This document shows positions 36,353 to 48,604 of a DNA stretch of 64,000 nt, piece by piece. A program made the position numbers and the translations under genes. Position 1 is the stretch's first letter. Every line of letters starts with the position of its first letter. The notes beneath the pieces are model-generated. The model had not been told where the DNA came from. It was given only the letters and a program-made list of their open reading frames with translations, and searched no databases. Where the stretch lies: assembly GCF_965363235.1 (NCBI RefSeq), contig NC_134849.1, positions 52,522,122 to 52,586,121 on the forward strand, in the 5' to 3' direction. Source of the DNA: Mytilus galloprovincialis (Eukaryota > Mollusca > Bivalvia > Mytilida > Mytilidae).

Positions 36353-37056
36353 CTTATGTAATTAGTCGGAAAGGATTAGTTTAAGCCCTTTTAAGAACTT
36401 ACTATGTATGCAACAGATCGTTTTGGAATCTAATGCATTCTGTGTGATATTTTCAAAAGCAAACATCAAAACTCTGTGATTGGCTTACAACGTCTTAACC
36501 AATGGAAATGCACTCAATAACGTTGACGTGACGTTGTTTTCATTTTTGTGTACGAACAATGAGATTACACATGGTCCTTGAGATTCTAAAACGGCGAATT
36601 GAATAAAAACTGTCAACACTGGTCGAAAGTAGATGAACTAGTTTGTATTGGTAGGCAGTAACGGAAATTGATGAATTGAAATTGAAAAAATTATCATTAT
36701 AAAGTATGAACAAGAGAAAATTTGGCATATACGCGGACGAGACTGCAATCAAATGTCGGAAATCTCTTAAGGAATTGTCTTTTGTTATATATTTTGTTCT
36801 TCAGGTAATTCAATGTTGACGAACGATATGGAACTCTCTTCTAAATGTTAATTTGTTTAACCTCATGATGATTTAGAGCTTTATCTATTTCATACACTCT
36901 TGTCTATATTTAAGCCGCAATTTGACCTTTAGACGCCTTATAATTGTTATTTTATGAAAACATCGAAGGTTCTGCGATTGAGCTACATTTTAGCGATGAT
37001 CGTGCATAGTCAAATAATGATCTTTCTCAGTATTTTTATAAGTTTAAATCGTTGAG
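36353..37056. other. Duplicated non-coding flank
   Basis: Closely matched by 49,350-50,095 in unit 2. It contains gtgattggctta and aaccaatggaaatgc around 36,475-36,510 and cgtgacgtt near 36,527. These CCAAT- and CRE-like words are conserved in both units but have no gene immediately downstream. Confidence 0.5.
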
Positions 37057-37325
37057 GGGGCATCGGTGGCCGCATAGTCTATGTAGTTCAGTAAGTGTAT
37101 CACTAGCCTGTCAAAATTGTGGCTAATGGTAAGAATTCCTTACGTCATATGTGCGTTCGACTCCAATATTGTTTCACTATAAATTGACTAGTAGTTTTCC
37201 TGTCGAAGGACCATGGTTTTTCTTCGGTCACTCCAGTTTCTTCCACAAATACAAACTACATGTAGCAGCCGTGAAATTCCAACAGCGCTGAAAGTGGTAT
37301 TAAACACGAACAAATCAATCTATCG
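37057..37325 (+). mobile_element. tRNA-derived SINE, related to the copies at 32.0 and 44.6 kb
   Basis: The head gggggcatcggtggccgcat and the B-box-like gttcgactcc are followed by ttgactagtagttttcctgt, tcggtcactccag and the tail gtggtattaaacacg with aaatcaatctatc. In unit 2 the sequence matches only as far as caaaattgtgg (50,162), where a rearrangement joins it to sequence matching 38,060. Confidence 0.65.
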
Positions 37326-37864
37326 AATTAATCGTTCATACATGACTTTTGTGTTAACTTTAATTTGACATCATTAATAGAATATATTTTAAATGCATGT
37401 ATCAAAAGATGATTGGAGATGAATCATAAAATTTAAAAAAATCATTAACCTCGGTTTTTAAACGGTTCCTTCAAATTTAATTTCTCAATTATGTACATGA
37501 AAGTTTTGAGCTATTTTTTTTTTTTTTATTATTATTCATTTAAAAGAAATGGAATAAAAGTCAAATATCAATAAACATATAGTCACTATCCGCTGCAATT
37601 ATGTAATTATATAGGACTTTTATGCTTTACTGTTTATTGTTAACGATCTCTTATTGGCATACAATTAGCTTATTGTTTTTATGTACTGCTTGATTGTCGT
37701 TTTATTCACACATTTACCTCGTACACTGTATATGCCTTCGTTTAAATAAAATTTTCAATTTTCTGAAAAGGTCATTTTGTTCTTGTAAAGTGTTTTCATC
37801 ACATGTTGCTCAGATTGTTTTTCCCCAAGAAAATATACCTCGTAAATTGATGTGCTAAAAGAGA
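37326..37864. other. Unit 1-specific non-coding stretch
   Basis: AT-rich sequence between the SINE and the satellite pieces with no recognisable feature. It is missing from unit 2. Confidence 0.4.
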
Positions 37865-38310
37865 AGCTAAAAAAGGTACAGGTCATGTTTATCGATGTAG
37901 GCCGAAACGCGCGTCTGGCGTATTAAATTATAAACATAGTACCTTTGATAACTAATTACACCACTGGGTCGATACGATTGCTGGTAGATGTTTCGTCCCC
38001 GAGGGTATTACCAGTCCAGTAATCAGCACTTCGGTGTTGACATGAATATCAATTGTATGGTCATTTTTATAAATTTCCTGTAACAAAATTTTGAATTTTT
38101 AGAAAAACTAAGGATTTTCTTACCCCAGGAAAATATACCTTAGCCGTATTTGGCACAACGTTTTGGAATTTTGGGTCCTCTATACTCTTCAACTTTGTAC
38201 TTGTTTGACTTTATAACGTTCTAGACCTGAGCCTCATTGGTGAGTCTTTTGTAGACGAAATGCGCGTCTAGCGTATTAAATTATAATCCTGGTACCTTTG
38301 ATAACTATAG
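37865..38310 (-). repeat. Satellite-B-type pieces, reverse orientation
   Basis: Two reversed pieces. The first (37,890-38,045) has cgaaacgcgcgtctggcg, then accactgggtcgatacgatt and cgagggtattaccag. The second (38,090-38,310) has ccttagccgtatttggcaca, tcttcaactttgtacttg, gagtcttttgtagacgaaat and gcgtctagcgtattaaatta. The second is also in unit 2 (50,200-50,390), where an insertion interrupts it. Confidence 0.8.
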
Positions 38311-38679
38311 ACATTATTTTGCCAGATTAAAACAGTAAAACAACTATTAAGACATTAATATGGAATGACATATCTTCTGTTTTCTCCCATGGTCATTTAG
38401 ACTCATATTTTTTCTGGCAGACTCCTCATTTTTGTGAAACTTCATTTTTTCTAATTTTATTGTGTTTTTCTTCATTACAAGTTCCAATTTAAGAATCATA
38501 TGGCTGACAATAAACAATGTGAATTGTCCTCCTCTTAGTAAGGTGACTGTTGTGTTGATGACATACCTTTAATTTGTCTGCAATCGGTGCAATTGCAAGC
38601 TTGATACAGTACATGTATATGAAACAGTTTTTGTATCGAAAACAAAACGTTGACGTCAGTGATATTTGCATACTAAAAA

Positions 38680-39260
38680 GTAAAATCCGCAAAATACTAA
38701 ACTCCGAGGAAACTTCAAAACGGAAAGTCCCCAATCAAATGGCAAAATCAAAGGATAAATAAAGGCAACAGTAGTATACCGCTGTTCAAAACTCATAAAT
38801 CCATGGACAAAAAACAATATCGGGATAACAAACTAAAACCGAGGGAAACGCATTAAATATAAGAGAACAACGACATAACACTAAAATGTAACACACATAG
38901 ACAAAATCCCACGAGAATAACAAATATAACATATATATAACATCAAAACCAAATACATGAATTTGGGATAGACAAGTACCGTGACACGTCTTATCGCAAT
39001 GTGAATTTACACTCAAAAATAAGAGAAAACAAACGACACAACATTATAATGTAATACACACAGAAACGAACTATAATATAACAATGACCATATTCCTGAT
39101 TTGGTACAGGGCATTTTTAAAGGAAAAAATGGTGTGTTGAACCTGGTTTTGTGGCATGCCAAACCTCGCACTTTTATGGCCATGTGAAATATAACATCAA
39201 AATGACAACACAGGACTACAATATAAATAAATTAGAGAACACAATTGACAAAGAATCACA
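38680..39260 (-). repeat. R2 dispersed repeat, most complete copy
   Basis: Ordered blocks: aaaatccgcaaaatactaaa, acggaaagtccccaatcaaa, aaggcaacagtagtatac, gtgaatttacactcaaaa, gaaacgaactataatataac and atgccaaacctcgcac. Reverse-complemented, its middle part (the gtgtgaattcacatt region, then ggtacttgtctatcccaaa) equals sequence directly downstream of the reverse-transcriptase fragment at 51.1-51.5 kb. It is absent from unit 2. Confidence 0.8.
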
Positions 39261-39700
39261 CGAACAACAGCCAACACACATCAAACGAATGGTCAACAAC
39301 TGTCATATTCCTGACTTGGTGGATTGAACCTGGTTTTATAGCGCTAAACCTCACATTGTTATGACAGTAGCATCAAATTCCGTTAGTTTTATAACGAGGC
39401 GTGAACAAAACAGACATAATAAACAGACACTGTTGATAACCTTTATCTTTAAAATTGATTGAACTGAAACATATAATTGGATGATCACATCCGTTTATAA
39501 CATGATTAATATAAAAAAATGTTGGTATAATATAACAGTGCGAGTGGGGCATCCGTGATCTATGGACACATTCTTGTTCTTCGTCAAATTTTGCTGGTTC
39601 TAACTTCACTAAATTTATGTGATAAAGTTCAATAATTTTTCACTTTTTGTATTTTTGGAATAAAATAGTAACAAAAAATAGAAATTCTGAATTAAAAAAA

Positions 39701-41830
39701 TCAACGGTACCAATTTTGTTGCACCAGATGCGCATTTCGACAAAATATGTCTCTTCAGTGATGCTCGTGGCCAAAATATTTGAAATCCAAAGCTTATATA
39801 AAAGATGAAGAGCTATAATCCAAAAGGTCCAAAAAGTATAGTCAAATTCGTGAAAGGAATCAGAGCTTTGCATGAGGGAGATACATTCCTTAATTTATAA
39901 TAATTTCTAATATTTTGTAACAGCAAATTTAAATAACACAAATAAATCCGTATTTTCATGCCAGTACCGAAGTACTGGCTACTGGGCTGGTGATACCCTC
40001 GGGGACTCATAGTCCACCAGCAGAGGCATCGACCCAGTGGTAGTAAAAAAATCAACGGTACCAATTTTGTTGCACCAGATGCGCATTTCGACAAAATATG
40101 TCTCTTCAGTGATGCTCGTGGCCAAAATATTTGAAATCCAAAGCTTATATAAAAGATGAAGAGCTATAATCCAAAAGGTCCAAAAAGTATAGTCAAATTC
40201 GTGAAAGGAATCAGAGCTTTGCATGAGGGAGATACATTCCTTAATTTATAATAATTTCTAATATTTTGTAACAGCAAATTTAAATAACACAAATAAATCC
40301 GTATTTTCATGCCAGTACCGAAGTACTGGCTACTGGGCTGGTGATACCCTCGGGGACTCATAGTCCACCAGCAGAGGCATCGACCCAGTAGTAGTAAAAA
40401 AATCAACGGTACCAATTTTGTTGCACCAGATGCGCATTTCGACAAAATATGTCTCTTCAGTGATGCTCGTGGCCAAAATATTTGAAATCCAAAGCTTATA
40501 TAAAAGATGAAGAGCTATAATCTAAAAGGTCCAAAAAGTATAGTCAAATTCGTGAAAGGAATCAGAGCTTTGCATGAGGGAGATACATTCCTTAATTTAT
40601 AATAATTTCTAATATTTTGTAACAGCAAATTTAAATAACACAAATAAATCCGTATTTTCATGCCAGTACCGAAGTACTGGCTACTGGGCTGGTGATACCC
40701 TCGGGGACTCATAGTCCACCAGCAGAGGCATCGACCCAGTGGTAGTAAAAAAATCAACGGTACCAATTTTGTTGCACCAGATGCGCATTTCGACAAAATA
40801 TGTCTCTTCAGTGATGCTCGTGGCCAAAATATTTGAAATCCAAAGCTTATATAAAAGATGAAGAGCTATAATCCAAAAGGTCCAAAAAGTATAGTCAAAT
40901 TCGTGAAAGGAATCAGAGCTTTGCATGAGGGAGATACATTCCTTAATTTATAATAATTTCTAATATTTTGTAACAGCAAATTTAAATAACACAAATAAAT
41001 CCGTATTTTCATGCCAGTACCGAAGTACTGGCTACTGGGCTGGTGATACCCTCGGGGACTCATAGTCCACCAGCAGAGGCATCGACCCAGTGGTAGTAAA
41101 AAAATCAACGGTACCAATTTTGTTGCACCAGATGCGCATTTCGACAAAATATGTCTCTTCAGTGATGCTCGTGGCCAAAATATTTGAAATCCAAAGCTTA
41201 TATAAAAGATGAAGAGCTATAATCCAAAAGGTCCAAAAAGTATAGTCAAATTCGTGAAAGGAATCAGAGCTTTGCATGAGGGACATACATTCCTTAATTT
41301 ATAATAATTTCTAATATTTTGTAACAGCAAATTTAAATAACACAAATAAATCCGTATTTTCATGCCAGTACCGAAGTACTGGCTACTGGGCTGGTGATAC
41401 CCTCGGGGACTCATAGTCCACCAGCAGAGGCATCGACCCAGTGGTAGTAAAAAAATAAACGGTACCACTTTTGTTGCACCAGATGCGCATTTCGACAAAA
41501 TATGTCTCTTCAGTGATGCTCGTGGCCAAAATATTTGAAATCCAAAGCTTATATAAAAGATGAAGAGCTATAATCCAAAAGGTCCAAAAAGTATAGTCAA
41601 ATTCGTGAAAGGAATCAGAGCTTTGCATGAGGGAGATACATTCCTTAATTTATAATAATTTCTAATATTTTGTAACAGCAAATTTAAATAACACAAATAA
41701 ATCCGTATTTTCATGCCAGTACCGAAGTACTGGCTACTGGGCTGGTGATACCCTCGGGGACTCATAGTCCACCAGCAGAGGCATCGACCCAGTGGTAGTA
41801 AAAAAATCAACGGTACCAATTTTGTTGCAC
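39701..41830 (+). repeat. Satellite A array, homogeneous (six copies of 351 bp plus a partial)
   Basis: Copies start with tcaacggtaccaattttgtt at 39,701, 40,052, 40,403, 40,754, 41,105 and 41,456 (variant taaacggtaccac), and a 24-bp partial starts at 41,807. The period is exactly 351 bp each time, and only a handful of single-base differences separate the copies. The array is inserted in unit 2 at a site equivalent to about 31,345-31,372 in unit 1. The 351-bp length is a multiple of three, so weak open frames of 81-93 codons recur on the minus strand, but they are by-products of the repeat. Confidence 0.97.
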
Positions 41831-43370
41831 AAGACAAAAAGACCCATTAAGATTATAGAAAAATATAGATAATGGACATGGGACTGAAACATAACAGTGC
41901 TCTTTAAAACTGTAACTTCTGCTATAAAATATCCATACAAGTAGTTGCGTTGTTGTTTTTAAAGGTTATTTTCCGATCGTGTTAAAAGCACGAAAATATC
42001 ATCCTATCAAATAGCTGGTAAAAAGCGATTGTAATGGGCTTAAGTGAAAACTTGGTTATAAATTGTAAATATGACCTTCAAACTAAAGGTTAAACAAAGA
42101 ATATTCGAGTTATCAATGTTTACGTTTTCTTTTTCCGTAGTGATACAACAATGAAATATTAATCACTTATTCTTCTTTATACGAAAAAGACTTGTATTTT
42201 CTTATCAATGCCTTCAAAAGGTTATATAAAAAAAAACATTCTAAATCAATAATAAGGCATCATACCGGAAATAAAACTTGTATCACTTTTTTTCAAAACT
42301 TTCATAAACGGTTTCCCTTTTCCGGATAATATACACAATGTAAAACTATTCACTTTGAGTCTGAAGTTATTACAAGACATAACCAATTGTCTATCAATTT
42401 GTATGTTTAAGGTAAGAATACACAAATGTTTTTTTTAATTTATTTCGTCAACACGAAACATGTCTTAGCACTAGGATGGTTTTGAGTGTATGTTTGTCGT
42501 GCATGCTAATAAAGGGTTTATTAATGCTTCATAAAATATCGATAATTTTCAAATAGAAAATAATTAAATAAAGATTCAGATATAGAGGCGTTCGTGTTTA
42601 TATATTTTTCTATGTTTATATATATGGCCAACATTAAACCAGTCCAAAATAGTTAACCTCTATTTGAATTCAAATAATATATTGATGAATATGGTCTACA
42701 TGGTGTTTTTTTTACAGGATAACAACGTTTTACTAAAGGTTAATGCTGTTTAAGTTAGGATATCAACTCACACAATGAATAGAAGTACGACGGAGTTTTA
42801 TGTAAGGTGTGTTATCAAGAAATTGATAAAGGCAAAAATCAGACATATTTTGACATGATTGATGTGTGCCATCATTCATTTTTTTTTATCAATTTTACTT
42901 TTATAATGAATTGACCAAATTTTTAACGTTCAATTTTTATCTTGAGTGAATACAACTGCTGGTGGCAGTTATAAAAAACATATCAATCGGTCATTTGCCC
43001 CTAATATTATGTATTAAAAACATTAATAGAATTTTCGTTTGTATGTTTTCGAATTATTTGAACAATATGGATCGAACTCTCTCATGCAATGTTAAACTTA
43101 TATGATTTTTGCTATTCTGTGTTTGCCCCGTTTCCTACATTGATGTACTTAATTTCTGCATACATCGTGTCTTTGAAATTTCACTTTTGAGAATTCCTCA
43201 TTTTGTAAGATTAAAGTGGCTCGGGTGTCTTCCTCCATCTTGTATTCTAATGTAGCAGATAACAGTTAGTCTACATTTTTTGCAAAATGTGCAAATTTTG
43301 AAAGTAGTATGTAATTCATGTGTAAGACTTTTGATGTAAATATAGAAATGTATGTGTTTTATCATAATTA
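41831..43370. other. Duplicated TLR upstream flank with a unit 2-specific 0.8-kb segment
   Basis: 41,836-42,110 matches 31,375-31,650 and about 42,955-43,368 matches 31,660-31,980. The intervening 42,120-42,950 has no partner in unit 1 and no recognisable feature. It is either an insertion in unit 2 or a deletion in unit 1. Confidence 0.6.
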
Positions 43371-44540
43371 GGGCCCCGCCTTTAGGCGGGTCGCCCTATA
43401 GTGATCAGTCTGTCCGTCTGTACGTCCGTCCGTCCGCAGTATATTCATCTGTATAGCCATTTAACTGTAGAGAAATTGGTTTCCTTCTTCTTATTTTCCT
43501 CAAATACTTATATCAACAGATATCTAATAATATTTGTTATTCAATATTTTCATTAGGGCCCTGCCTTTAGGCGGGTCGCCCTATATTGATCAGTTTGTCC
43601 GTTTGTCCGTCCGTCCGTCCGTAACACTTTAACTTTGTGTCCGCTCCATATCTAGAGAACCATTATCATTTCATACTTTATACTTTACATGTTTATTTAC
43701 CACCACCAGAGGGCGTGTCATGATGTATGTACAACTTCCTAGGTCAAAGGTCAAGGTAAAAAAACTTTGGTTTCAGTTGACAACCCTGTGTCCTGTGGTG
43801 AATATCATGTCCGCTCTATATCTTGAGAACCGTTATGATTTCAAAGTTTATACTTGACATGTATATGAACCAAAACCAGAGGGTGTGTCATAATTTATGA
43901 ACGACTGCCTAGGGCAAAGTTCAAGGTCAAAAACTTTGGTTTCAGTTGACAACCCCATGTCCTATGGTAACGATTGTGTCCGCTCTATATCTTGAGAACC
44001 GTTACCATTTCAAAGTTTATACTTGACATGTTTCTAAACCAACACCAAAGGGTGTGTCATAATTTATTTACAACTTCCTAGGTCAAAGGTCAAGGTCAAA
44101 AACTTTGATTTCAGTTGACAAACCCATGTCCTATGGTAAAGATCGTGTCCGCTCTATATCTTGAGAACCGTTATCATTTCAAAGTTTATACTTGACATGT
44201 ATATAAACCAACACCAAAGGGTGTGTCATAATTTATGTGCAACTTCCTAGGTCAAAGGTCAAGGTTAAAAACTTTGGTTTCAGTTGACAACCCCATGTCC
44301 TATGGTAAAGATTGTGTCCGCTCTATATCTTGAGAACCGTTATCATTTCAAAGTTTATACTTGACATGTTTATAAACCAACACCAAAGGGTGTGTCATAA
44401 TTTATTTACAACTTCCTAGGTCAAAGGTCAAGGTCAAAAACTTTGATTTCAGTTGACAAACCCATGTCCTATGGTAATGATACAATTTTTTAATGCACAT
44501 TATCCACAGCGGGGCCCACAGGGATGGCTCCAATCTCAAT
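43371..44540 (+). repeat. Composite repeat: gtcc-rich heads plus five copies of an about 169-bp tandem repeat
   Basis: Two heads, gggccccgcctttaggcggg (43,371) and gggccctgcctttaggcggg (43,557), each lead into tccgtccgtccg. The tandem units follow, marked by tgtccgctc at 43,638, 43,808, 43,977, 44,146 and 44,315. Each unit carries atatcttgagaaccgttat, acttgacatg, gggtgtgtcataattta and aggtcaaggtcaaaaac. The right end, cacagcggggccc, is an inverted GGGCCCCGC, so the element may have short inverted ends. It is missing from unit 1, where cataatta and ctgctgagg are adjacent. Confidence 0.85.
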
Positions 44541-44554
44541 GATATCTAGTTACC

Positions 44555-44760
44555 TCTGAAGTTGTGAGTTCGAACCCCGCTCGTGCGGGTGCCTCGACTC
44601 CAATCTCAATTGACTAGGGTTGTCAGTTTTCCTATCGAAGGTTGGAGTTTTCTCCGGGAACTCCGGCTTCCTACACCAAGAAAAACTGGCCGCCACGAAA
44701 TAGCCTAAATTCGGTGCTTAAAAGTGGCGTTAAAACATCATAAATCAAATCAATCATAAT
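44555..44760 (+). mobile_element. 5'-truncated tRNA-derived SINE (unit 2 copy)
   Basis: Same truncation point and body as the copy at 31,985, with gttgtgagttcgaaccccgc, ctccgggaactccggc and aaaactggccgccacgaaat. It therefore derives from the segmental duplication and not from a second insertion. Confidence 0.75.
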
Positions 44761-45379
44761 TACATTATTGCTGCTTACAATTATCTCTCTCTATAATAAA
44801 CTTTGCCCAATAGTAAAAATTTGCAAAATTTATTTTTAGAAAATTGTTAAAAATAAAGGGCAAGAACTCCTTAAGGGACACATTTAGAAATGTTGACTTA
44901 TTTGTAGATTTTACTTTGATGAACGTTATTGCTGTTTTAAGTTTATATCTTTGTATAATGATATTCAAGATAATAACCAAAAACTGCAAAATTTCCTTAA
45001 AATCACCAATTCAGGGGCAGCAACCCAACAACTGGTTGTTGGATTCGTCTGAAAATTTCAGGATGGATAGATCTGAACTTGATAAACATGTTTAGCACGT
45101 CAGATTTGCACTAAATGCTTCAGTTTTTGAGATAGAAGCCAAACACTGCATTTTACCCCCATATCTATTTTTAGCCATGGCAGCCATCTTGGTTGGCAGG
45201 CGGGGTCACATTTTTAAAACTAGATACCGTAGTGATGATTGTGGCCAAGTTTGGTTAAATTTGTCCCAGTAGTTTCAGAGGGAAAACTTTTTTTTAAAGT
45301 TTACAACGTACGACAGACTATGGACGACAGACGAAGGACGACGACAAAAAACGGACGCCAAGTGAGCTAAACATAAACA
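44761..45379 (+). repeat. Unit 2-specific insertion, unidentified
   Basis: Unit 1 passes directly from the SINE tail (about 32,205) to the sequence matching 45,380. The extra 0.6 kb includes ccttaagggacacatttaga, gcaacccaacaactggttgt, ggcagccatcttggttggca and a final acggacgccaagtgagct. An 83-codon open frame at 44,844-45,095 has no recognisable domain. It is probably a dispersed repeat. Confidence 0.5.
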
Positions 45380-45504
45380 CCATATTTGCGTTTGATTTTG
45401 TTTTTTTTTTCAACTTTGCAAAATAATTGGGATATAACTGAGATAGAAGAAGAGATAACATTGATAAAGTAATTTTATAACAGAAAGTGTTGTGAATTTA
45501 TCTA

Positions 45505-45645
45505 TCACCCTTCCGGAGCATCTGATTTCACTCCCGGGTTTTGGTGGAGTTCGTGTTGTTTCTCAATTATTATGTATAACTGTTGATGTAAATGTCCTTT
45601 GGTTTTGTGAGTCTTTGTTTACTCCTTATTTTTGATTGTTATTGT
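45505..45645 (-). repeat. R3 repeat fragment, reverse orientation
   Basis: cccttccggagcatctgatt and ttttggtggagttcgtgttg are the reverse complement of the end of R3 at 35,575-35,760. Confidence 0.6.
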
Positions 45646-46075
45646 CTTAATGTAGCAAAAAAAAACAAGTCAGGTGACCAATACTTTTTTATTTATTGTT
45701 GAAAAAAGCAAGATAAAAACTTCATTTTATCAAATTGTTAAAAAGTTTTATGAATTTTAACCTACAAAAATACACTTAAAAAAAAGTCTTTCAATAAAGA
45801 AGATGTGGTATGATTGCCAATGAGGTAGCTCTTCACAACTATAGGTCGCCAATCAGCCCGCTAAGCCCGACCAATGTATATCTAACGGGAAAACTAACGG
45901 CCTGATCTATGTACAAAATAATAAGCCGTCTTAAGAAAAAACAATATCGAACTAACGAAATTTTGAAAGCACATTGTTTTTATTATTTAAAGTTTAACAA
46001 ATGTTTAAGAAGTGATGAATTCACTTAAATATAATTATGCTATTTTTTTATTACAGCGACTTGATTTTGGTAAAA

Positions 46076-48604
46076 ATGGACGCACCACGCATTATTAGAG
46101 CATGTAGAGTTTACATGATTGCTATTTTACTTTTGATAGCAGAAGCTGATGGTCGGAAAACGTTTTTTTGTCGATTTGATAGCCGTTGTGTATGCATGTA
46201 TACAAAACAGAATATATTTAAGTCTGATTGTTCTAGGAGGAATATTACCACTATTCCGTTTATTCCGGGAAATGTGGAAAATATAACTTTCGCAAATAAT
46301 CGTATTCAAAGTATTGGAAACGGTTCATTTAAATCCAATTCCCGATTACTTTATTTGGATCTCTCAAAGAACAAAATCAACCGTATAGCGCCTGATTCAT
46401 TTGTAGGCCTTGATAAACTTGAGACATTGATTATCAACAACAATAATATATCTTCAACAGTTTCCACATCAAATGCAATTTTTGAACCGTTAGCATCATT
46501 ACTGTGTCTTGACATTAAAAATAATCATCATTTTGCATTCAATATTTCAACTCTGTCAAATCTGAAAACTTTAAAGATAGATTTTTATGACGGAAAGGCA
46601 TATTTTGGCAAGGAGTATAAAACGCTGAAAAATCTAACGAACTTAGATTTGTCTGGTTATTCTGACCGTTGTAGGAGGAAAATCTTGACACCTCGGACGT
46701 TTGAATACGTGTCAAATGTTCAACATTTAGATCTGAGTAAATGCCGAATAAACCTCATTTATAGGGGCACTTTTAAAAACCTGAGATATCTGCATTTTCT
46801 TGATCTCTCCGACAACCGATGCTTAGACTTAAAAGTACTTAAAAATGTGACGAACGATCTACCAACAACCTCAGTAAAAGTATTACGGCTAAATAAAATT
46901 CGACAAACTTTTGCATTAAATACAGAAATATTGAAGTGTCACTTGCTTAGTGTCCGCAACACATCGCTTACTGAGATCTATTTAGATAGTAATCGCCTGC
47001 AATTAGTCGAGCCGGGCGCTTTAATTATGTTACAAAAAACACTGAAAAAGTTATCAATTGCAGACAACCAATTTACCTATGGTGAATATTCAGTGACAGT
47101 CCAGGAAGTTAACATATCTTACATGGGAATGTCGCATTATCTCATGGATAAGGACGAGCCTTGTGATTAACATCTTTCAGAATCTTCATCTTGTGGAAAA
47201 GAACAACCTAGATATTCACACAATATGAATGAAATAGTCAACATAAACACCTTTGAGACACATGTTAATGGTCCAATACCAGTTTATATTCCTTACTAGA
47301 TGAAAAGGTTGCATTACAGACATTGCAATATACGATATTATTTCCCAGAAGTAACTTTGTCAAACAATTTGTTAGAATATATCGATGCTTCGTTTAATAC
47401 TTTTTACGATTGGAGAGGACTTTTTTACAATTTTAAGCATTTGAAATTTCTAGATCTGTCAAATAATTTTTGCTCAAATGTTTCTGAAATATTTTTTACG
47501 GGAATGCCAAAGTTGAATACTTTATTAATATATAATAACTTGCTAGGCTTTGTTTTGCCAAATGACCACACAGGACAGACTTTAACAGTTTTGCAAACCC
47601 TGAATTTAGCTTATAATAGAATTCTACGTTTGCCTGTAACATTATTTAAATCTCAAAAGTATTTACGAATGTTAAATTTGAGTGGAAATATGCTCGAGAA
47701 TATAAATTTTCTGATAAGGCATATGACAAATCTTTCATATTTAGATATATCTGACAATAGATTTTCTCTTTTAGACGTTTCATTTACTACTCAACTCGAT
47801 GATTTGACAAACCACGTGCGTCACTTGACAGTTGATATTTCTGGAAATCCTATTAAATGTTCGTGCGACTCAATTGTATTTATTGAATGGCTAACAACTA
47901 CAAAGGTTCATCTACACAACATGTTTCAACAAGAATGTTCTTCAATGAAAATGTATCTCAATAACTCAAAAACAATTTATGACAACTTGAAAAAGAAATG
48001 TTCATCATATGTGACAACCCTTGTTGTCGTGGTATCTTGGATGCTAATCTTTGTAATAATTATAATTGGAGGTCTACTTTATCGTTACAGATGGAAAATT
48101 CGTTATTTATATTATATTGTCAAAAGTAAACATCAAGGATACGTCAAACCTCTACACGTGGACACACATTTCTTGTATGATGCGTTTATCTCCTATGCGG
48201 ACGAAGACGAAACATTTGTACACTGGACTTTACTTAAACGCATAGAACAGGAAGGAAGTATTCGTTGTTGCGTGCATAAACGTGATTTTGTGCCTGGAAA
48301 CGACATCGCAACTAATATTACTTCCGCTATCCATAACAGTCGTAAAACGGTCGTGATAATGTCGCATAGCTTTCTTGCTTCGAACTGGTGTTTGTTTGAA
48401 TTCAATATGGCAAAAATGGAGAGCATCTACTCGCGAAGTAGTGAGAACATTATCTTTATTGTCTTCATAGAACAATTGTCGTCGAAAGATCTTCCTTTAA
48501 ACGTTTTAGAACTTGTCCAATCCAAATCCTACATAGAATTTCCCAACGACGAACATGGTGATGTCGTATTCTGGGAGAAGGTCAAAGAAACATTATCGAT
48601 GTAG
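46076..48604 (+). pseudogene. Toll-like receptor with two in-frame stop codons (unit 2 copy)
   Basis: One continuous frame of 842 codons plus its terminator runs from the ATG at 46,076, with a signal peptide, N-terminal cap (the cysteine lost in unit 1 is kept), leucine-rich repeats, complete C-terminal cap, one membrane helix and a TIR domain (48,176-48,601; FISYA, RDFVPG, FW). It is interrupted by TAA at 47,168-47,170, where the unit 1 copy has AAA, and by TAG at 47,297-47,299, where unit 1 has CAG. A 15-bp in-frame deletion near 47,087 removes five residues present in both relatives. The frame before the first stop (364 codons) could give a secreted LRR protein; the frame after the second (434 codons from ATG 47,300) lacks a signal peptide. 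A likely splice acceptor (AG at 46,055-46,056) precedes the start. It is probably a young pseudogene; allelic stops or sequencing error are alternatives. Confidence 0.92.

Larger units (their letters stand above)
31235..39589 (+). repeat. Segmental duplication, unit 1
   Basis: Starts with ttgtcaagttttgctggttc, which recurs at about 39,582 as the start of unit 2, and ends with a segment that recurs near 53,945. Ordered homologous blocks are 31,375-31,980, 32,220-35,560 (TLR), 35,830-37,140, 38,060-38,290, 38,290-38,665 and 39,420-39,545. Unit 1 alone carries 35,575-35,830, 37,140-38,060 and 38,670-39,420. Confidence 0.85.

Noticed and set aside
36475-36535. CCAAT- and CRE-like words as a promoter
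   Set aside because: They are conserved in both duplication units simply by common descent, lie downstream of the TLRs, and have no gene start nearby.
39701-41830. Regular repeats as a CRISPR array
   Set aside because: The whole 351-bp unit repeats, with no short repeat plus variable spacer structure, and the genome is eukaryotic.
39640-41940. Repeated minus-strand open frames of 81-93 codons that might be read as a tandem gene family
   Set aside because: They recur only because the 351-bp satellite length is a multiple of three. The same frames are broken in the diverged array at 22.6-23.9 kb, and no domain is present.
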